Counted from the stretch's first letter, positions 27,728-36,920 are shown. The stretch: 64,000 bases of DNA from Variovorax sp. ZS18.2.2 (GCF_024701975.1 NZ_JANLNM010000003.1:248001-312000), one strand, 5' to 3'. Made by a program: numbers and translations. The notes: generated from the letters alone by a model not told the origin.

Positions 27728-27779
27728 GGCGCAGTGTGCAGGCAAAGCGCCGGGCGGCCAAACGGCCGCGAAGCCCTCC

Positions 27780-28706
27780 TCAATAGATCTCTGGAACGAT
27801 CATGTTGGCGGGCACCGGCTGACGCAGGTAATCGTCATGGCGCACGCGCTCGGGTAACGCGATCGGCGGATGCGCCACTTCCTGGTACGGCAGCTGGCCC
27901 AGCAGATGGCTGATGCAGTTCAGGCGCGCCTTCTTCTTGTCGACCGCCTGCACCACCCACCACGGCGCCTCGGGGATGTGGGTGCGTTCCAGCATGGTTT
28001 CCTTCGCCTTGGTGTATTCCTCCCAGCGGCGGCGGCTCTCCAGGTCCATCGGGCTGAGCTTCCATTGCTTCAGCGGATCGTGGATGCGGCCGAGAAAGCG
28101 CATGTGCTGCTCGTCGTCGGTGATGGAGAACCAGTACTTGATGAGCTTGATGCCCGAGCGCACGAGCATCTTCTCGAACTCGGGCACGGTGCGGAAGAAC
28201 TCCTCGTACTCGTCGTCGCTGCAGAAGCCCATCACGCGCTCGACGCCGGCGCGGTTGTACCAGCTGCGGTCGAAGAGCACCATCTCGCCGGCCGCCGGCA
28301 GATGCGCCGTGTAGCGCTGGAAGTACCACTGCGTGCGTTCGCGGTCGTTCGGTGCGGGCAGCGCGGCCACGCGGGCCACGCGCGGGTTCAGGCGCTGGGT
28401 GATGCGCTTGATGACGCCGCCCTTGCCCGCCGCATCGCGGCCTTCGAACAGGATGACGACCTTCTGCTTGCTGTGCTGCACCCAGTCCTGCAGCTTGACC
28501 AGCTCGCCCTGCAGGCGAAAGAGTTCCTTGAAATAGGCTTGCCGAGCGGCCTTGTCGGCGGAAGTCGGCGTTGCCGAGGCCGGGTCGAGGCCGTCGATGT
28601 TGCGGTCCTCGATCTCCAGCTCGAGCTCTTCGTCGTAGCTGTCGATCAGGTCGCGGGCGATGCGTTGCATCAGGTCTTCGTGGTCTGGAAGTGCGCTCGT
28701 CAGCAT
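27780..28706 (-). CDS. ppk2: polyphosphate kinase 2 (PPK2)
   Basis: A 308-residue single-domain PPK2 that reversibly transfers phosphate from polyphosphate to nucleotides. Walker A is ILFEGRDAAGKGGVIK, Walker B MVLFDRSWYNRAGVERVMGF, and the lid region is DDEQHMRFLGRIHDPLKQWKLS. WVVQAVDKKKARLNCISHLL closes the conserved core. Length and single-domain form fit class I PPK2, which favours NDP phosphorylation, but class cannot be fixed without alignment. The gene diverges from a PiT phosphate transporter across 147 bases, so phosphate import and polyphosphate use are likely coordinated. An in-frame upstream ATG at 28745 is less likely. Confidence 0.93.
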   Translation of the reverse strand: MLTSALPDHEDLMQRIARDLIDSYDEELELEIEDRNIDGLDPASATPTSADKAARQAYFKELFRLQGELVKLQDWVQHSKQKVVILFEGRDAAGKGGVIKRITQRLNPRVARVAALPAPNDRERTQWYFQRYTAHLPAAGEMVLFDRSWYNRAGVERVMGFCSDDEYEEFFRTVPEFEKMLVRSGIKLIKYWFSITDDEQHMRFLGRIHDPLKQWKLSPMDLESRRRWEEYTKAKETMLERTHIPEAPWWVVQAVDKKKARLNCISHLLGQLPYQEVAHPPIALPERVRHDDYLRQPVPANMIVPEIY

Positions 28707-28853
28707 GATGGGAAAGAAGGTGGGGTGAGGGGCAGAAAAAAGCATGCTGCACGCCCTGTATGACTGCTGCGTGACGGTTTTCAGCCGATCGACACAAAGT
28801 TGTCACATGGCGCGAACACCATCTGAAGCCATTCCAACACCCTAAAACCGCCC

Positions 28854-30488
28854 ATGAACACGCTCGCCGCCCCGAACACGGAGATGCCGGCCGCGCCCAC
28901 TGCGGCACACCGGCCCAAGCTCGACGCCAAGTCCGGTCCGCTCACGCTGATCACTTTCGTGGGCCTGCTGGCCGCGGGCCTGCTCTTCACGGCATGGAGC
29001 CTGGTGGGCGATGTCACGGCCTCGGGCGCGCCCATGACGACCTGGGTGCCCTATATCTTGCTGGGCGTGGCGCTGCTGATTGCGCTGGGCTTTGAGTTTG
29101 TCAACGGTTTCCACGACACGGCCAATGCGGTGGCCACGGTGATCTATACGCACTCGCTGCCGCCCAACTTCGCGGTGGTGTGGTCGGGCTTCTTCAATTT
29201 CCTGGGCGTGCTGGTGTCCAGCGGCGCGGTGGCCTTCGGCATCATCGCGCTGCTGCCGGTGGAGCTGATCCTGCAGGTGGGCTCGGGCGCGGGCTTCGCG
29301 ATGGTGTTCGCGCTCTTGATCGCCGCGATCATCTGGAACCTGGGCACTTGGTGGCTCGGGCTGCCGGCGTCCTCGTCGCACACGCTGATCGGCTCGATCA
29401 TCGGCGTGGGCATCGCCAACGCGCTCATGCACGGACGCGACGGCACCAGCGGCGTCGACTGGGGGCAGGCCACCAAGGTGGGCTATTCGCTCTTGCTCTC
29501 GCCGATGGTGGGCTTCGGCTGCGCGGCCCTGCTGCTGCTCGCGCTGCGCGCCTTCGTGAAGAACCGCGCACTGTATGAAGAACCCAAGGGCAGCACGCCG
29601 CCGCCGTGGTGGATCCGCAGCCTGCTGATCCTGACCTGCACCGGCGTTTCGTTCGCGCACGGCTCCAACGATGGACAGAAGGGCATGGGGCTGATCATGC
29701 TGATCCTGGTCGGCACGGTGCCGATGGCCTACGCGCTGAACCGCACGATGCCCGCCAACGAAACGGTGAAGTTCGTCGCCGTGGCCGAGATGACGCAGAA
29801 CGCGCTCAACCGCAGCGTGCCGACCTCGCTGCCCGCGCTGGAGACGGCCGCGGCGCGCGACGCGCTCTCGACCTACGTGCGCACCCGCGAGTTCAACGAC
29901 AAGGTCGTGCCCGCGCTGGCGGCCACCGCCGGCAGCATCGGCCAGCAGGTGCGCCAACACGGTTCGCTCGCCGCCGTGCCGGCCGACTCCGTCGCCAACG
30001 TGCGCAACGACATGTACCTGGCCTCCGAAGCCATTCGCCACCTCGACAAGAGCGGCGCCGCGAAGTTCGACGACGAGACCAAGCTGCGCGTCGGCGCCTT
30101 CCGCCAGGAGCTGGACACCGCGACGCGCTTCATTCCGCTGTGGGTCAAGATCGCCGTGGCCATCGCACTGGGCCTGGGCACGATGATCGGCTGGAAGCGC
30201 ATCGTCGTCACCGTGGGCGAGAAGATCGGCAAGACGCACCTGAGCTACGCACAGGGCGCATCGGCCGAGGTGGTCGCGATGATCACCATCGGCGCGGCCG
30301 ACATGTACGGCCTGCCGGTCTCGACCACGCACGTGCTCTCTTCCGGCGTGGCCGGCACCATGACGGCCAGCGGCTCGGGCCTGCAGATGTCCACGCTGCG
30401 CAACCTCGCGCTGGCCTGGGTGCTGACGCTGCCGGTGGCCATGCTGCTGTCGGGCTCGCTCTACTGGCTCTTCACCCGTCTTTTCTGA
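28854..30488 (+). CDS. pitA: inorganic phosphate transporter, PiT family
   Basis: The 544-residue transporter has about ten predicted membrane helices. The duplicated PiT signature is visible as ALGFEFVNGFHDTANAVATVI in the N-terminal half and SFAHGSNDGQKGMGLIML in the C-terminal half, with GLPASSSHTLIGSIIG and GLPVSTTHVLSSGVAG as the paired pore motifs. A hydrophilic cytoplasmic loop of about 120 residues (around 305-425) separates the halves. It performs low-affinity proton- or cation-coupled phosphate (metal-phosphate) uptake. A possible half Pho-box-like TTGTCACA lies about 50 bases upstream, too weak to claim. The ZntB-like gene begins 9 bases after the stop. Confidence 0.93.
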   Translation: MNTLAAPNTEMPAAPTAAHRPKLDAKSGPLTLITFVGLLAAGLLFTAWSLVGDVTASGAPMTTWVPYILLGVALLIALGFEFVNGFHDTANAVATVIYTHSLPPNFAVVWSGFFNFLGVLVSSGAVAFGIIALLPVELILQVGSGAGFAMVFALLIAAIIWNLGTWWLGLPASSSHTLIGSIIGVGIANALMHGRDGTSGVDWGQATKVGYSLLLSPMVGFGCAALLLLALRAFVKNRALYEEPKGSTPPPWWIRSLLILTCTGVSFAHGSNDGQKGMGLIMLILVGTVPMAYALNRTMPANETVKFVAVAEMTQNALNRSVPTSLPALETAAARDALSTYVRTREFNDKVVPALAATAGSIGQQVRQHGSLAAVPADSVANVRNDMYLASEAIRHLDKSGAAKFDDETKLRVGAFRQELDTATRFIPLWVKIAVAIALGLGTMIGWKRIVVTVGEKIGKTHLSYAQGASAEVVAMITIGAADMYGLPVSTTHVLSSGVAGTMTASGSGLQMSTLRNLALAWVLTLPVAMLLSGSLYWLFTRLF

Positions 30489-30497
30489 TCACGCACC

Positions 30498-31535
30498 TTG
30501 TCGGCATTCCATGATCTCGCCGCCCAGTCCTATGGCGGCGACGAAGCCGGGCTGATCTGCGGCTACCTGTTCGACGCCGCGGCGCCGGAGCCCGCGCGCG
30601 CCATCGACTCCGCGCAAGCCGCGACGTGGCTCGGTGCGCAGCCCGAAGACGGTGATGGCAGTGGCGCCTACGTGTGGCTGCACTTCAACCTGAGCCACGC
30701 GCAGGCGGAGCGCTGGCTCCTGCGGCACGCGAAGCTCTCCGACACGTTCTACGAGACGCTGCACGACGGCCTGCCCTCCACGCGCATCGAACGTGCAGAC
30801 GACTCGCTGATCGCGGTCATCAACGACGTGCACTTCGAGTTCAGCTTCGAGCCCTCGGACATCTCCACGCTGTGGATCAGCGTGGGCCCGCGCCTCGTGG
30901 TCACGGCGCGCACGAAGCCGCTGCGCTCGGTCGACGCACTGCGCACGGCGGTGAAGGCGGGCGACGCGCCGCGCTCCAGCACCGAACTGCTCGAGCACCT
31001 GTTGCGCGCGCAGGCCGACGTGCTGGTGAAGATCGTGCGCGGCGTCACCTCGCGCATCGATCACATCGAAGACGAACTGCTCGCCGGCCGGCTCGACCAC
31101 AAGCGCGCGCGGCTCGGCGTGCTGCGGCGCTTGCTGGTGCGGCTGCAGCGGCTGCTGGCGCCCGAACCGGCCGCGCTGTTCCGCCTGCTGCAAGGGCCGC
31201 CGTCATGGATGGCGGAGCCCGATGCGCAGGAGCTGCGCGGCTCGACCGAGGAGTTCTCGGTGGTGCTGCGCGACATGCAGGCGCTGCAGGAACGCATCAA
31301 GCTGCTGCAGGAAGAGATCGCCGCCAACGTCAACGAGGACAACAACCGCAGCCTGTTCGTGCTGACGGTGGTGACGGTTCTGGCACTGCCGATCAACATC
31401 CTGGCGGGCCTGTTCGGCATGAACGTGGGCGGCATTCCGCTCGCGGAGCACAAGCACGGGTTCTGGATCGTGGTGGCGATCGTTGCCACCTTCACTGCAG
31501 TGGCGGCATGGGCGGCTTTTCGCAAGAAGCGCTGA
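30498..31535 (+). CDS. zntB: CorA/ZntB-like divalent-cation transporter
   Basis: The 345-residue protein starts at a TTG; the PiT stop is in the same frame 9 bases upstream, so no earlier start exists, and the next Met is far inside. The N-terminal cytoplasmic domain (about 1-280) has YVWLHFNLSHAQAERWLL and IERADDSLIAVINDVHFEF, followed by the long stalk helix. Two C-terminal membrane helices (about 287-309 and 318-340) are joined by the GMNVGGIP loop, the ZntB form of the CorA GMN motif. It probably moves Zn or Mg across the inner membrane. Cotranscription with PiT, which carries metal-phosphate complexes, is plausible. Confidence 0.9.
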   Translation: MSAFHDLAAQSYGGDEAGLICGYLFDAAAPEPARAIDSAQAATWLGAQPEDGDGSGAYVWLHFNLSHAQAERWLLRHAKLSDTFYETLHDGLPSTRIERADDSLIAVINDVHFEFSFEPSDISTLWISVGPRLVVTARTKPLRSVDALRTAVKAGDAPRSSTELLEHLLRAQADVLVKIVRGVTSRIDHIEDELLAGRLDHKRARLGVLRRLLVRLQRLLAPEPAALFRLLQGPPSWMAEPDAQELRGSTEEFSVVLRDMQALQERIKLLQEEIAANVNEDNNRSLFVLTVVTVLALPINILAGLFGMNVGGIPLAEHKHGFWIVVAIVATFTAVAAWAAFRKKR

Positions 31536-31632
31536 GCCGCATGCAGCGGTGCAGTAATGCTATTTATTTAGTAGCACTTCGCACAGCATCCATGCGCCCG
31601 CATCGGTGTTCGAGACCCCCTAGAATGGCGGT

Positions 31633-32490
31633 GTGTCCTCCATTCTCAATGCCGATCTTCACTGCCACTCCGTGGTCTCCGACGGCACATTGACGCCCGA
31701 AGAACTGGCTGTACGCGCAGCCGCCAACGGGGTCGAACTGTGGGCCCTCACCGATCACGACGAAGTCGGCGGCCAGCACCGCGCAGCGGCTGCAGCGCGC
31801 GAAAACGGCATGCGCTACCTCACCGGCACCGAGATCTCGGTGACCTTCGCAAACGAAACCGTGCACATCGTCGGCCTGGGCTTCGACCCCGACGACGCGG
31901 CGATGACCCAGGGCCTCTACGACACGCGCGGCGGCCGCGGCAAGCGCGCGCAGGAGATGTCCGAGGGGCTGGCCAAGGTCGGCATCCACGGTGCTTATGA
32001 AGGCGCGCTGAAATTCGTCGGCAATCCCGAACTCATCTCGCGCACGCACTTCGCGCGCTTTCTCGTGGAGCAGGGCCACTGCCGCGACACCTCCGAGGTG
32101 TTCCGCAAGTTCCTCACCGAAGGCAAGCCCGGCTACGTGCCGCATCGCTGGGCCTCGCTGAAGGATGCGGTGCGCTGGATCACTGCCGCCAAGGGCATGG
32201 CCGTGATCGCGCACCCCGGCCGCTACAAGTTCTCGGCCAACGAGGAGTACGCGCTGTTCCTCGAGTTCAAGGCGCATGGCGGCCAGGCGATCGAGGTCGT
32301 CACCGGCAGCCACACCCCGGCCGAATATGTCGAGTACGCCGACAAGGCGCTCGAGTTCGATTTCGCCGCATCCCGCGGCAGCGATTTCCACAGCCCCGAC
32401 GAGAGCCACTGCGATCTCGGCAAGCTGCCACCGTTGCCTGGCGCGCTGACGCCGGTGTGGGAACTGCTCGGCCATCGCATCCAGCAGTGA
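31633..32490 (+). CDS. rnm: PHP-domain phosphoesterase, RNase AM/YciV (TrpH) family
   Basis: A 285-residue PHP-domain enzyme with a GTG start. All metal-ligand motifs are present: ADLHCHSVVSDGTL, WALTDHDEVGG, YLTGTEIS, VIAHPGRYKF and SRGSDFHSPDE. Family members cleave 3',5'-bisphosphonucleotides and act as a 5'-3' exonuclease maturing rRNA ends (RNase AM, formerly YciV/TrpH). The following genes (EamA, YciO, M50 peptidase, TrpS) form a block seen in related Burkholderiales, and the GTGA overlap with the EamA gene indicates cotranscription. Confidence 0.92.
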   Translation: MSSILNADLHCHSVVSDGTLTPEELAVRAAANGVELWALTDHDEVGGQHRAAAAARENGMRYLTGTEISVTFANETVHIVGLGFDPDDAAMTQGLYDTRGGRGKRAQEMSEGLAKVGIHGAYEGALKFVGNPELISRTHFARFLVEQGHCRDTSEVFRKFLTEGKPGYVPHRWASLKDAVRWITAAKGMAVIAHPGRYKFSANEEYALFLEFKAHGGQAIEVVTGSHTPAEYVEYADKALEFDFAASRGSDFHSPDESHCDLGKLPPLPGALTPVWELLGHRIQQ

Positions 32491-33464
32491 GCCAGAGCCC
32501 CGGGCCCGGCATCGACAGCGCGGCCAGCGCTGCACTGGCGAATGCACGCGCCGCGCAGCAACGCAGCCGCAACAAGGAGTCCGAACGCATCCTCGCGGGC
32601 ATCGGCATGGTGATCGTGGCCGTGGCCTGCTTCTCCACGCTCGACACGGCCACCAAGGCATCGACCGCCGGTGTGCCGATCTTGATGGGCGTGTGGTTCC
32701 GCTATGCCTTCCAGGCCGTTGCCACCACGGCGGTGCTGCTGCCGCTGCACGGCACGGCATTGCTGCGCACCCAGCACCCGCGCTATCAGTTGCTGCGCGG
32801 CGCGCTGCTGCTGGTGTCGAGCACGCTGTCCTTCCTGAGCCTGCGCTACATGCCGCTGGCCGAGTTCACCTCGATCGTGCTGATCGCGCCGCTGGTGATC
32901 ACGCTGCTCGCGGCGACCACGCTCAAGGAGTACGTCTCGCCGCTGCGCTGGTCGCTGGTGGCGGGCGGCTTCATCGGCACGCTGGTGATCCTGCGGCCGG
33001 GCGGCGATGCATTCAGTTGGGCGATCCTGCTGCCGATCGGGCTGGTGCTGACCAACGCCTGTTTCCAGGTGCTCACCAGCAAGCTCGCGCAGACCGAGAA
33101 CCCGCTCACGATGCATTTCTATACCGGCTGGGTCGGCGCACTCATCGCCTCGCTCGCGCTGCCCTTCGCGTGGACTGCCCTGCCCTCGTGGGAATGGTGG
33201 GCGCTGCTGTGCCTCATGGGGTTCATGGGCACGGTGGGTCACTTCATACTGATCCTGGCCTACCAGCGCGCGCCGGCCTCCACGCTCACGCCGTACCTCT
33301 ATGCGCAGATCGCCTTTGCCATGCTGGGTGGCTGGCTTGTTTTTTCCCAAGTGCCCGACCGTTTTTCGCTCATCGGCATTTCGATGATCGCGGTCTGCGG
33401 CGCAGCCGGTGCGTGGCTCACGGTGCGGGAGCGCCGCGTGCCCATCGAACCGACGGAATCCTGA
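32487..33464 (+). CDS. EamA-family (DMT) transporter
   Basis: The GTG at 32487 overlaps the preceding stop (GTGA), giving 325 residues. After a 35-residue hydrophilic, Ala/Arg-rich tail come ten predicted membrane helices in two EamA repeats. Examples are GIGMVIVAVACFSTLDTATK and ASTLTPYLYAQIAFAMLGGW. LRYMPLAEFTSIVLIAPLVITLLA and YQRAPASTLTPYLYA are the repeat-end motifs of the family. Its substrate is unknown. It sits inside the rnm-to-trpS block and is likely cotranscribed with yciO 15 bases downstream. Confidence 0.88.
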   Translation: MSQSPGPGIDSAASAALANARAAQQRSRNKESERILAGIGMVIVAVACFSTLDTATKASTAGVPILMGVWFRYAFQAVATTAVLLPLHGTALLRTQHPRYQLLRGALLLVSSTLSFLSLRYMPLAEFTSIVLIAPLVITLLAATTLKEYVSPLRWSLVAGGFIGTLVILRPGGDAFSWAILLPIGLVLTNACFQVLTSKLAQTENPLTMHFYTGWVGALIASLALPFAWTALPSWEWWALLCLMGFMGTVGHFILILAYQRAPASTLTPYLYAQIAFAMLGGWLVFSQVPDRFSLIGISMIAVCGAAGAWLTVRERRVPIEPTES

Positions 33465-33479
33465 TCAGGAGATAGTTTT

Positions 33480-34115
33480 ATGGCCCAGTACTTCGAAGTC
33501 CATCCCGAGAACCCGCAGCAGCGGCTGCTCAAGCAAGCAGTGACGCTGCTCGAACGCGGCGAGATCGTGGCCGTGCCCACCGACTCCAGCTATGCGCTGG
33601 CCTGCCACCTGGACGACAAGGACGCGGTCGACCAGTTGCGCCGCATCCGCCAGGTCGACGAGAAGCACCACCTGACGCTGCTGTGCCGCGACCTGAGCGA
33701 GCTGGCCAACTACGCGCGCGTCGACAACAAGCAATACCGTTTGCTGAAGGCCGCGACGCCGGGCCCTTACACCTTCCTGCTCGAAGCGACCAAGGAAGTG
33801 CCGCGCCGCGTGAGCCATCCGCAGCGCAAGACCATCGGCCTGCGCGTGCCCGACCACAAGGTGCTGCTGGAGCTGCTCGCGCTGCACGGCGCGCCGCTGC
33901 TGGCCACCACGCTGATCGCACCCGGCGAGACCGAAGCGCTCAACGACGCCGCAACCATCCGCGAACGCTTCGAGAAGCAGATCGGCGCGGTCATCGATGC
34001 CGGCGCCTGCCCTTCGCAGCCGACCACCGTGGTCGACCTGACGCCCATAGGCACGGGCGACGATCCGGTCGTGGTGCGGCAGGGACGCGGAGCGCTCGCC
34101 GTGCTTGGTCTCTGA
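33480..34115 (+). CDS. yciO: YciO family Sua5/YrdC-like protein
   Basis: A 211-residue protein with the YrdC fold, starting at ATG with a CAGGAG site nine bases upstream. YciO features are AQYFEVHPENPQQRLLKQAV at the start, VAVPTDSSYALACHL, the KxR region LRRIRQVDEKHHLTLLCRD and PGPYTFLLEATKEVPRR. Relatives (TsaC/Sua5) make threonylcarbamoyl-AMP for tRNA t6A; YciO proteins have weaker or unassigned activity, so the exact reaction is uncertain. It is translated in a run with the EamA and M50 genes. The rnm-yciO pairing is also seen in enterobacteria. Confidence 0.92.
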   Translation: MAQYFEVHPENPQQRLLKQAVTLLERGEIVAVPTDSSYALACHLDDKDAVDQLRRIRQVDEKHHLTLLCRDLSELANYARVDNKQYRLLKAATPGPYTFLLEATKEVPRRVSHPQRKTIGLRVPDHKVLLELLALHGAPLLATTLIAPGETEALNDAATIRERFEKQIGAVIDAGACPSQPTTVVDLTPIGTGDDPVVVRQGRGALAVLGL

Positions 34116-34161
34116 AAAAAGTTGGAACCGATAACTAATGCACGTCTGACACAATCGCCCA

Positions 34162-34833
34162 GTGGATATTTCCAATCTCATACAGACCGTACTCATCTAC
34201 GCACTGCCCGTGATCTTTGCGATCACCGTGCACGAGGCGGCCCACGGCTATGTGGCGCGCTACTTCGGCGACAACACGGCTGCGGTGATGGGACGAGTCA
34301 CCCTCAACCCCATGAAACACATCGACCCCATCGGGACCATCCTGATGCCGTTGATGCTGTACTTCGCGACCTCGGGCGCCTTCCTCTTCGGCTATGCGAA
34401 GCCGGTGCCTGTGAACTTCGGACGGCTGCGTCATCCCAAGCGCGACATGATCTGGGTGGCGCTCGCCGGGCCGGTGTCGAACTTCATCCAGGCGATCCTC
34501 TGGGCCCTCGTGCTGGTGGCGCTGGTCGCAGCCGGCATCAGTGAAACCTTTTTCATCAAGATGGCGCAAGGCGGCATCCTGGTCAACCTCGTGATGTGGG
34601 CCTTCAACCTGTTTCCGCTGCCACCGCTCGACGGCGGCCGCGTGCTGGCAGGGCTGCTGCCCAGCGGACCCGCACAGAATTTCCTCGCGCGCATCGAGCC
34701 CTATGGCTTCTTCATCGTGATGGGCCTCGTCATTGCGGGCGTCGTCAGCACCTTCTGGCTGCGCCCCCTGATGGACGCCGGCTACTTCGTCATCAACCTG
34801 CTCATCACGCCGCTCAAGGCATTGCTGCTCTAA
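34162..34833 (+). CDS. site-2-protease family (M50) metallopeptidase
   Basis: The 223-residue protein starts at GTG (34162). It has six hydrophobic segments. The zinc-binding motif is in FAITVHEAAHGYVARYFGD (HEAAH), and the third ligand region is NLFPLPPLDGGRVLAGLLP. This short form, without PDZ or CBS domains, belongs to the YwhC/Rip-like group of intramembrane peptidases whose substrates are mostly unknown. A start without a clear ribosome site lies 46 bases after yciO, and trpS follows 12 bases after the stop, so the gene is part of the same transcript. Confidence 0.92.
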   Translation: MDISNLIQTVLIYALPVIFAITVHEAAHGYVARYFGDNTAAVMGRVTLNPMKHIDPIGTILMPLMLYFATSGAFLFGYAKPVPVNFGRLRHPKRDMIWVALAGPVSNFIQAILWALVLVALVAAGISETFFIKMAQGGILVNLVMWAFNLFPLPPLDGGRVLAGLLPSGPAQNFLARIEPYGFFIVMGLVIAGVVSTFWLRPLMDAGYFVINLLITPLKALLL

Positions 34834-34845
34834 GTCTGTCGTTCC

Positions 34846-36177
34846 ATGGCCTCGTCTTCTTCCGCTCCCCTGCGCGTCCTGACCGGGATCACCCCGTCGG
34901 GCACGCCCCACCTCGGCAACTACGTCGGCTCGATCCGCCATTCGGTGCGGCAGAGCGTCGCGCCCGGTGTAGAGAGCTTCTTCTTCCTGGCCGACTACCA
35001 CGCGCTCATCAAGGTGCAGGACCCGGCGCTGATCCAGCGCTCGACACTCGAAATCGCCGCAAGCTGGCTGGCCTGCGGGCTCGACCCGGAGCGCGTGACC
35101 TTCTACCGCCAGTCGGACATCGCAGCGATTCCCGAGCTGACCTGGTTCCTCACCTGCGTCACCGGCAAGGGCGTGCTCAACCGCGCGCATGCCTACAAGG
35201 CCCAGCTCGACAAGAACATCGCCAAGGGCGAGGACCCGGATGCCGACGTCACGGCCGGCCTCTTCATGTACCCGGTGCTGATGGGCGCGGACATCCTGAT
35301 GTTCAACGCCCACAAGGTGCCCGTGGGCCGCGACCAGGTGCAGCACATCGAGATGGCGCGCGACATGGCGCAGCGCTTCAACCACCAGTACGGCGAGCAC
35401 TTCACGCTGCCCGAGGCCGAGATCGACGAAGCCGTCGCCACCCTGCCCGGCCTCGACGGCCGCAAGATGAGCAAGAGCTACGGCAACACGATCCCGCTGT
35501 TCGCGTCGCGCGCGTATCTGCAAAAGCAGATCGCCAGCATCGTGACCGACTCGCGCGCACCCGGCGAGCCCAAGGAAACCGAGGGCTCCGCGCTCTTCCA
35601 GATCTACCAGGCCTTTGCCGATGCCGACGAGACCGAGATGCTTCGCCGTGCCTACGCCGACGGCATCGGTTGGGGCGACGCCAAGCAATTGCTGTTCGAG
35701 CGCATCGAAGTCGAAGTGGCACCGCTGCGAAAACGCTACGAGGCGCTGATGAGCGACCCGGCGGAGATCGAGCGCATCCTGCTCATCGGCGCGGAGAAGG
35801 CCAGCGCACTGTCGCAACCCTTCATGACGCGCCTGCGCCACGCGGTGGGCCTGCGCAACCTCGCGGCGGGCCGCGACAAGGGCAACGCCAAGGCGGCCAA
35901 GGTTGCGAAGCCCAGCTTCAAGCAATACCGCGAGCGCGGTGACGGACTTTTCTATTTCAAGCTGCTCGATGCGCGCGGCGAAGCCCTGCTGCAGAGCCGT
36001 GGATTTGCGTCGCCGCAGGAAGCCGGCCGTACCATCGCGATCTTGCAAGCCGAGCGCGGTGCGGCGCTGGCCGCGGTGGCTGCGCAGATCGAGCCCATCG
36101 ACACAGAACAAACACGCGCCGTGACAGAGGCGCTGGAGGCATTGGCGGAAACAACGACCACCACAGATGGAAGTTGA
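34846..36177 (+). CDS. trpS: tryptophanyl-tRNA synthetase with C-terminal DUF1508-like extension
   Basis: A class I synthetase that charges tRNA-Trp. The HIGH-type motif is SGTPHLGNYVGS (about 18-29), KMSKS is LDGRKMSKSYGN (about 203-214), and VPVGRDQVQHIEMARDMAQR lies between. At 443 residues it is about 100 longer than the common bacterial TrpS. The extra part (about 350-443) contains YRERGDGLFYFKLLDARGEA then LLQSRGFASPQEAGRTIAIL, resembling one repeat of the YegP/DUF1508 fold. An acidic Thr-rich tail ends the protein. It closes the rnm-EamA-yciO-M50 block. A CACCGGC/GCCGGTG hairpin at 36191-36210 follows, without a U-run. Confidence 0.95.
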   Translation: MASSSSAPLRVLTGITPSGTPHLGNYVGSIRHSVRQSVAPGVESFFFLADYHALIKVQDPALIQRSTLEIAASWLACGLDPERVTFYRQSDIAAIPELTWFLTCVTGKGVLNRAHAYKAQLDKNIAKGEDPDADVTAGLFMYPVLMGADILMFNAHKVPVGRDQVQHIEMARDMAQRFNHQYGEHFTLPEAEIDEAVATLPGLDGRKMSKSYGNTIPLFASRAYLQKQIASIVTDSRAPGEPKETEGSALFQIYQAFADADETEMLRRAYADGIGWGDAKQLLFERIEVEVAPLRKRYEALMSDPAEIERILLIGAEKASALSQPFMTRLRHAVGLRNLAAGRDKGNAKAAKVAKPSFKQYRERGDGLFYFKLLDARGEALLQSRGFASPQEAGRTIAILQAERGAALAAVAAQIEPIDTEQTRAVTEALEALAETTTTTDGS

Positions 36178-36250
36178 ACCGGCAAGGGCCCACCGGCTTA
36201 TCCGCCGGTGAGCGACGAGAGAAGACGGTGCGATCACAAAGGAAGAAAAC

Positions 36251-36847
36251 ATGAGCATTTATGTCATCGACGACCACCCCCTGATGCGCGACGCGATCGT
36301 GATGGTGTTGCGACGCCTGCGACCCGCCGAGAACATCGTCGAGCTCGAGCGGCTCGACAAGCTCGCGAGCTCGGTGCAGCAGCGTGGCGCGCCCACCCTT
36401 TTCTGCCTGGACCTGAAGCTTCCGGACACGAATGGCGTCTCGGGCGTGATCGCGGTCAAGCAGGTCTACCCCAACGTGCCGATCGCCGTGTATTCGGCGG
36501 CACCGGCCGCGGACATGGAAGACGCGTGCATCGAGGCGGGCGCCGACACCTACATCGAGAAGTCGGCCAGTTCCAATGAATTGGCAGCCGCCTTGCGCGG
36601 CCTGCTGATGGCGGGTTCCGAAGAGGCCGACGAACCGCCGATCGCGAGCAGCAAGCTCTCCAAGCGCCAGACGCAGCTGATCGCCATGCTCGACAAGGGC
36701 ATGAGCAATCGCGATATTGCGACCGACCTGGAGATCAGCGAGCACACGGTGAAGGTTCACCTGTGGCGCCTGTTCCGCCGGCTTGGCGTGAAGAGCCGCA
36801 CGCAGGCGCTCCACTACGCCCGTACCAACGGTCTCCTGTCGGGCTGA
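36251..36847 (+). CDS. LuxR/NarL-type response regulator
   Basis: A 198-residue regulator with ribosome site AAAGGAAGAAAAC before the ATG. The receiver has the acidic pair in YVIDDHPLMRD, phospho-acceptor in LFCLDLKLPD and Lys in TYIEKSASS, all canonical. The LuxR helix-turn-helix (about 135-195) has LSKRQTQLIAMLDKGMSNRD and LEISEHTVKVHLWRLFRRLG. It faces a convergent histidine kinase gene across a shared terminator; that arrangement suggests the two are partners, though not cotranscribed. Targets are unknown. Confidence 0.9.
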   Translation: MSIYVIDDHPLMRDAIVMVLRRLRPAENIVELERLDKLASSVQQRGAPTLFCLDLKLPDTNGVSGVIAVKQVYPNVPIAVYSAAPAADMEDACIEAGADTYIEKSASSNELAAALRGLLMAGSEEADEPPIASSKLSKRQTQLIAMLDKGMSNRDIATDLEISEHTVKVHLWRLFRRLGVKSRTQALHYARTNGLLSG

Positions 36848-36872
36848 TCCCGGCGAGAAACTGCCTCTTCGA

Positions 36873-36898
36873 AACCGCGCCTCGTGCGCGGTTTTCTT
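36873..36898 (+). terminator. intrinsic terminator between convergent regulator and kinase genes
   Basis: AACCGCGC-CTCGT-GCGCGGTT forms a perfect 8-base-pair stem followed by TTCTTTC. It lies 25 bases after the regulator stop. In the opposite direction the stem is followed by TCGAAG, so it is mainly a plus-strand terminator. Confidence 0.8.
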
Positions 36899-36920
36899 TC
36901 GTTGGGCAGAACTTTCTTCT

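Noticed and set aside
28795..28810. Pho-box-like TTGTCACA upstream of the PiT gene
   Set aside because: Only one half-site is present and PiT transporters are usually not PhoB-controlled.
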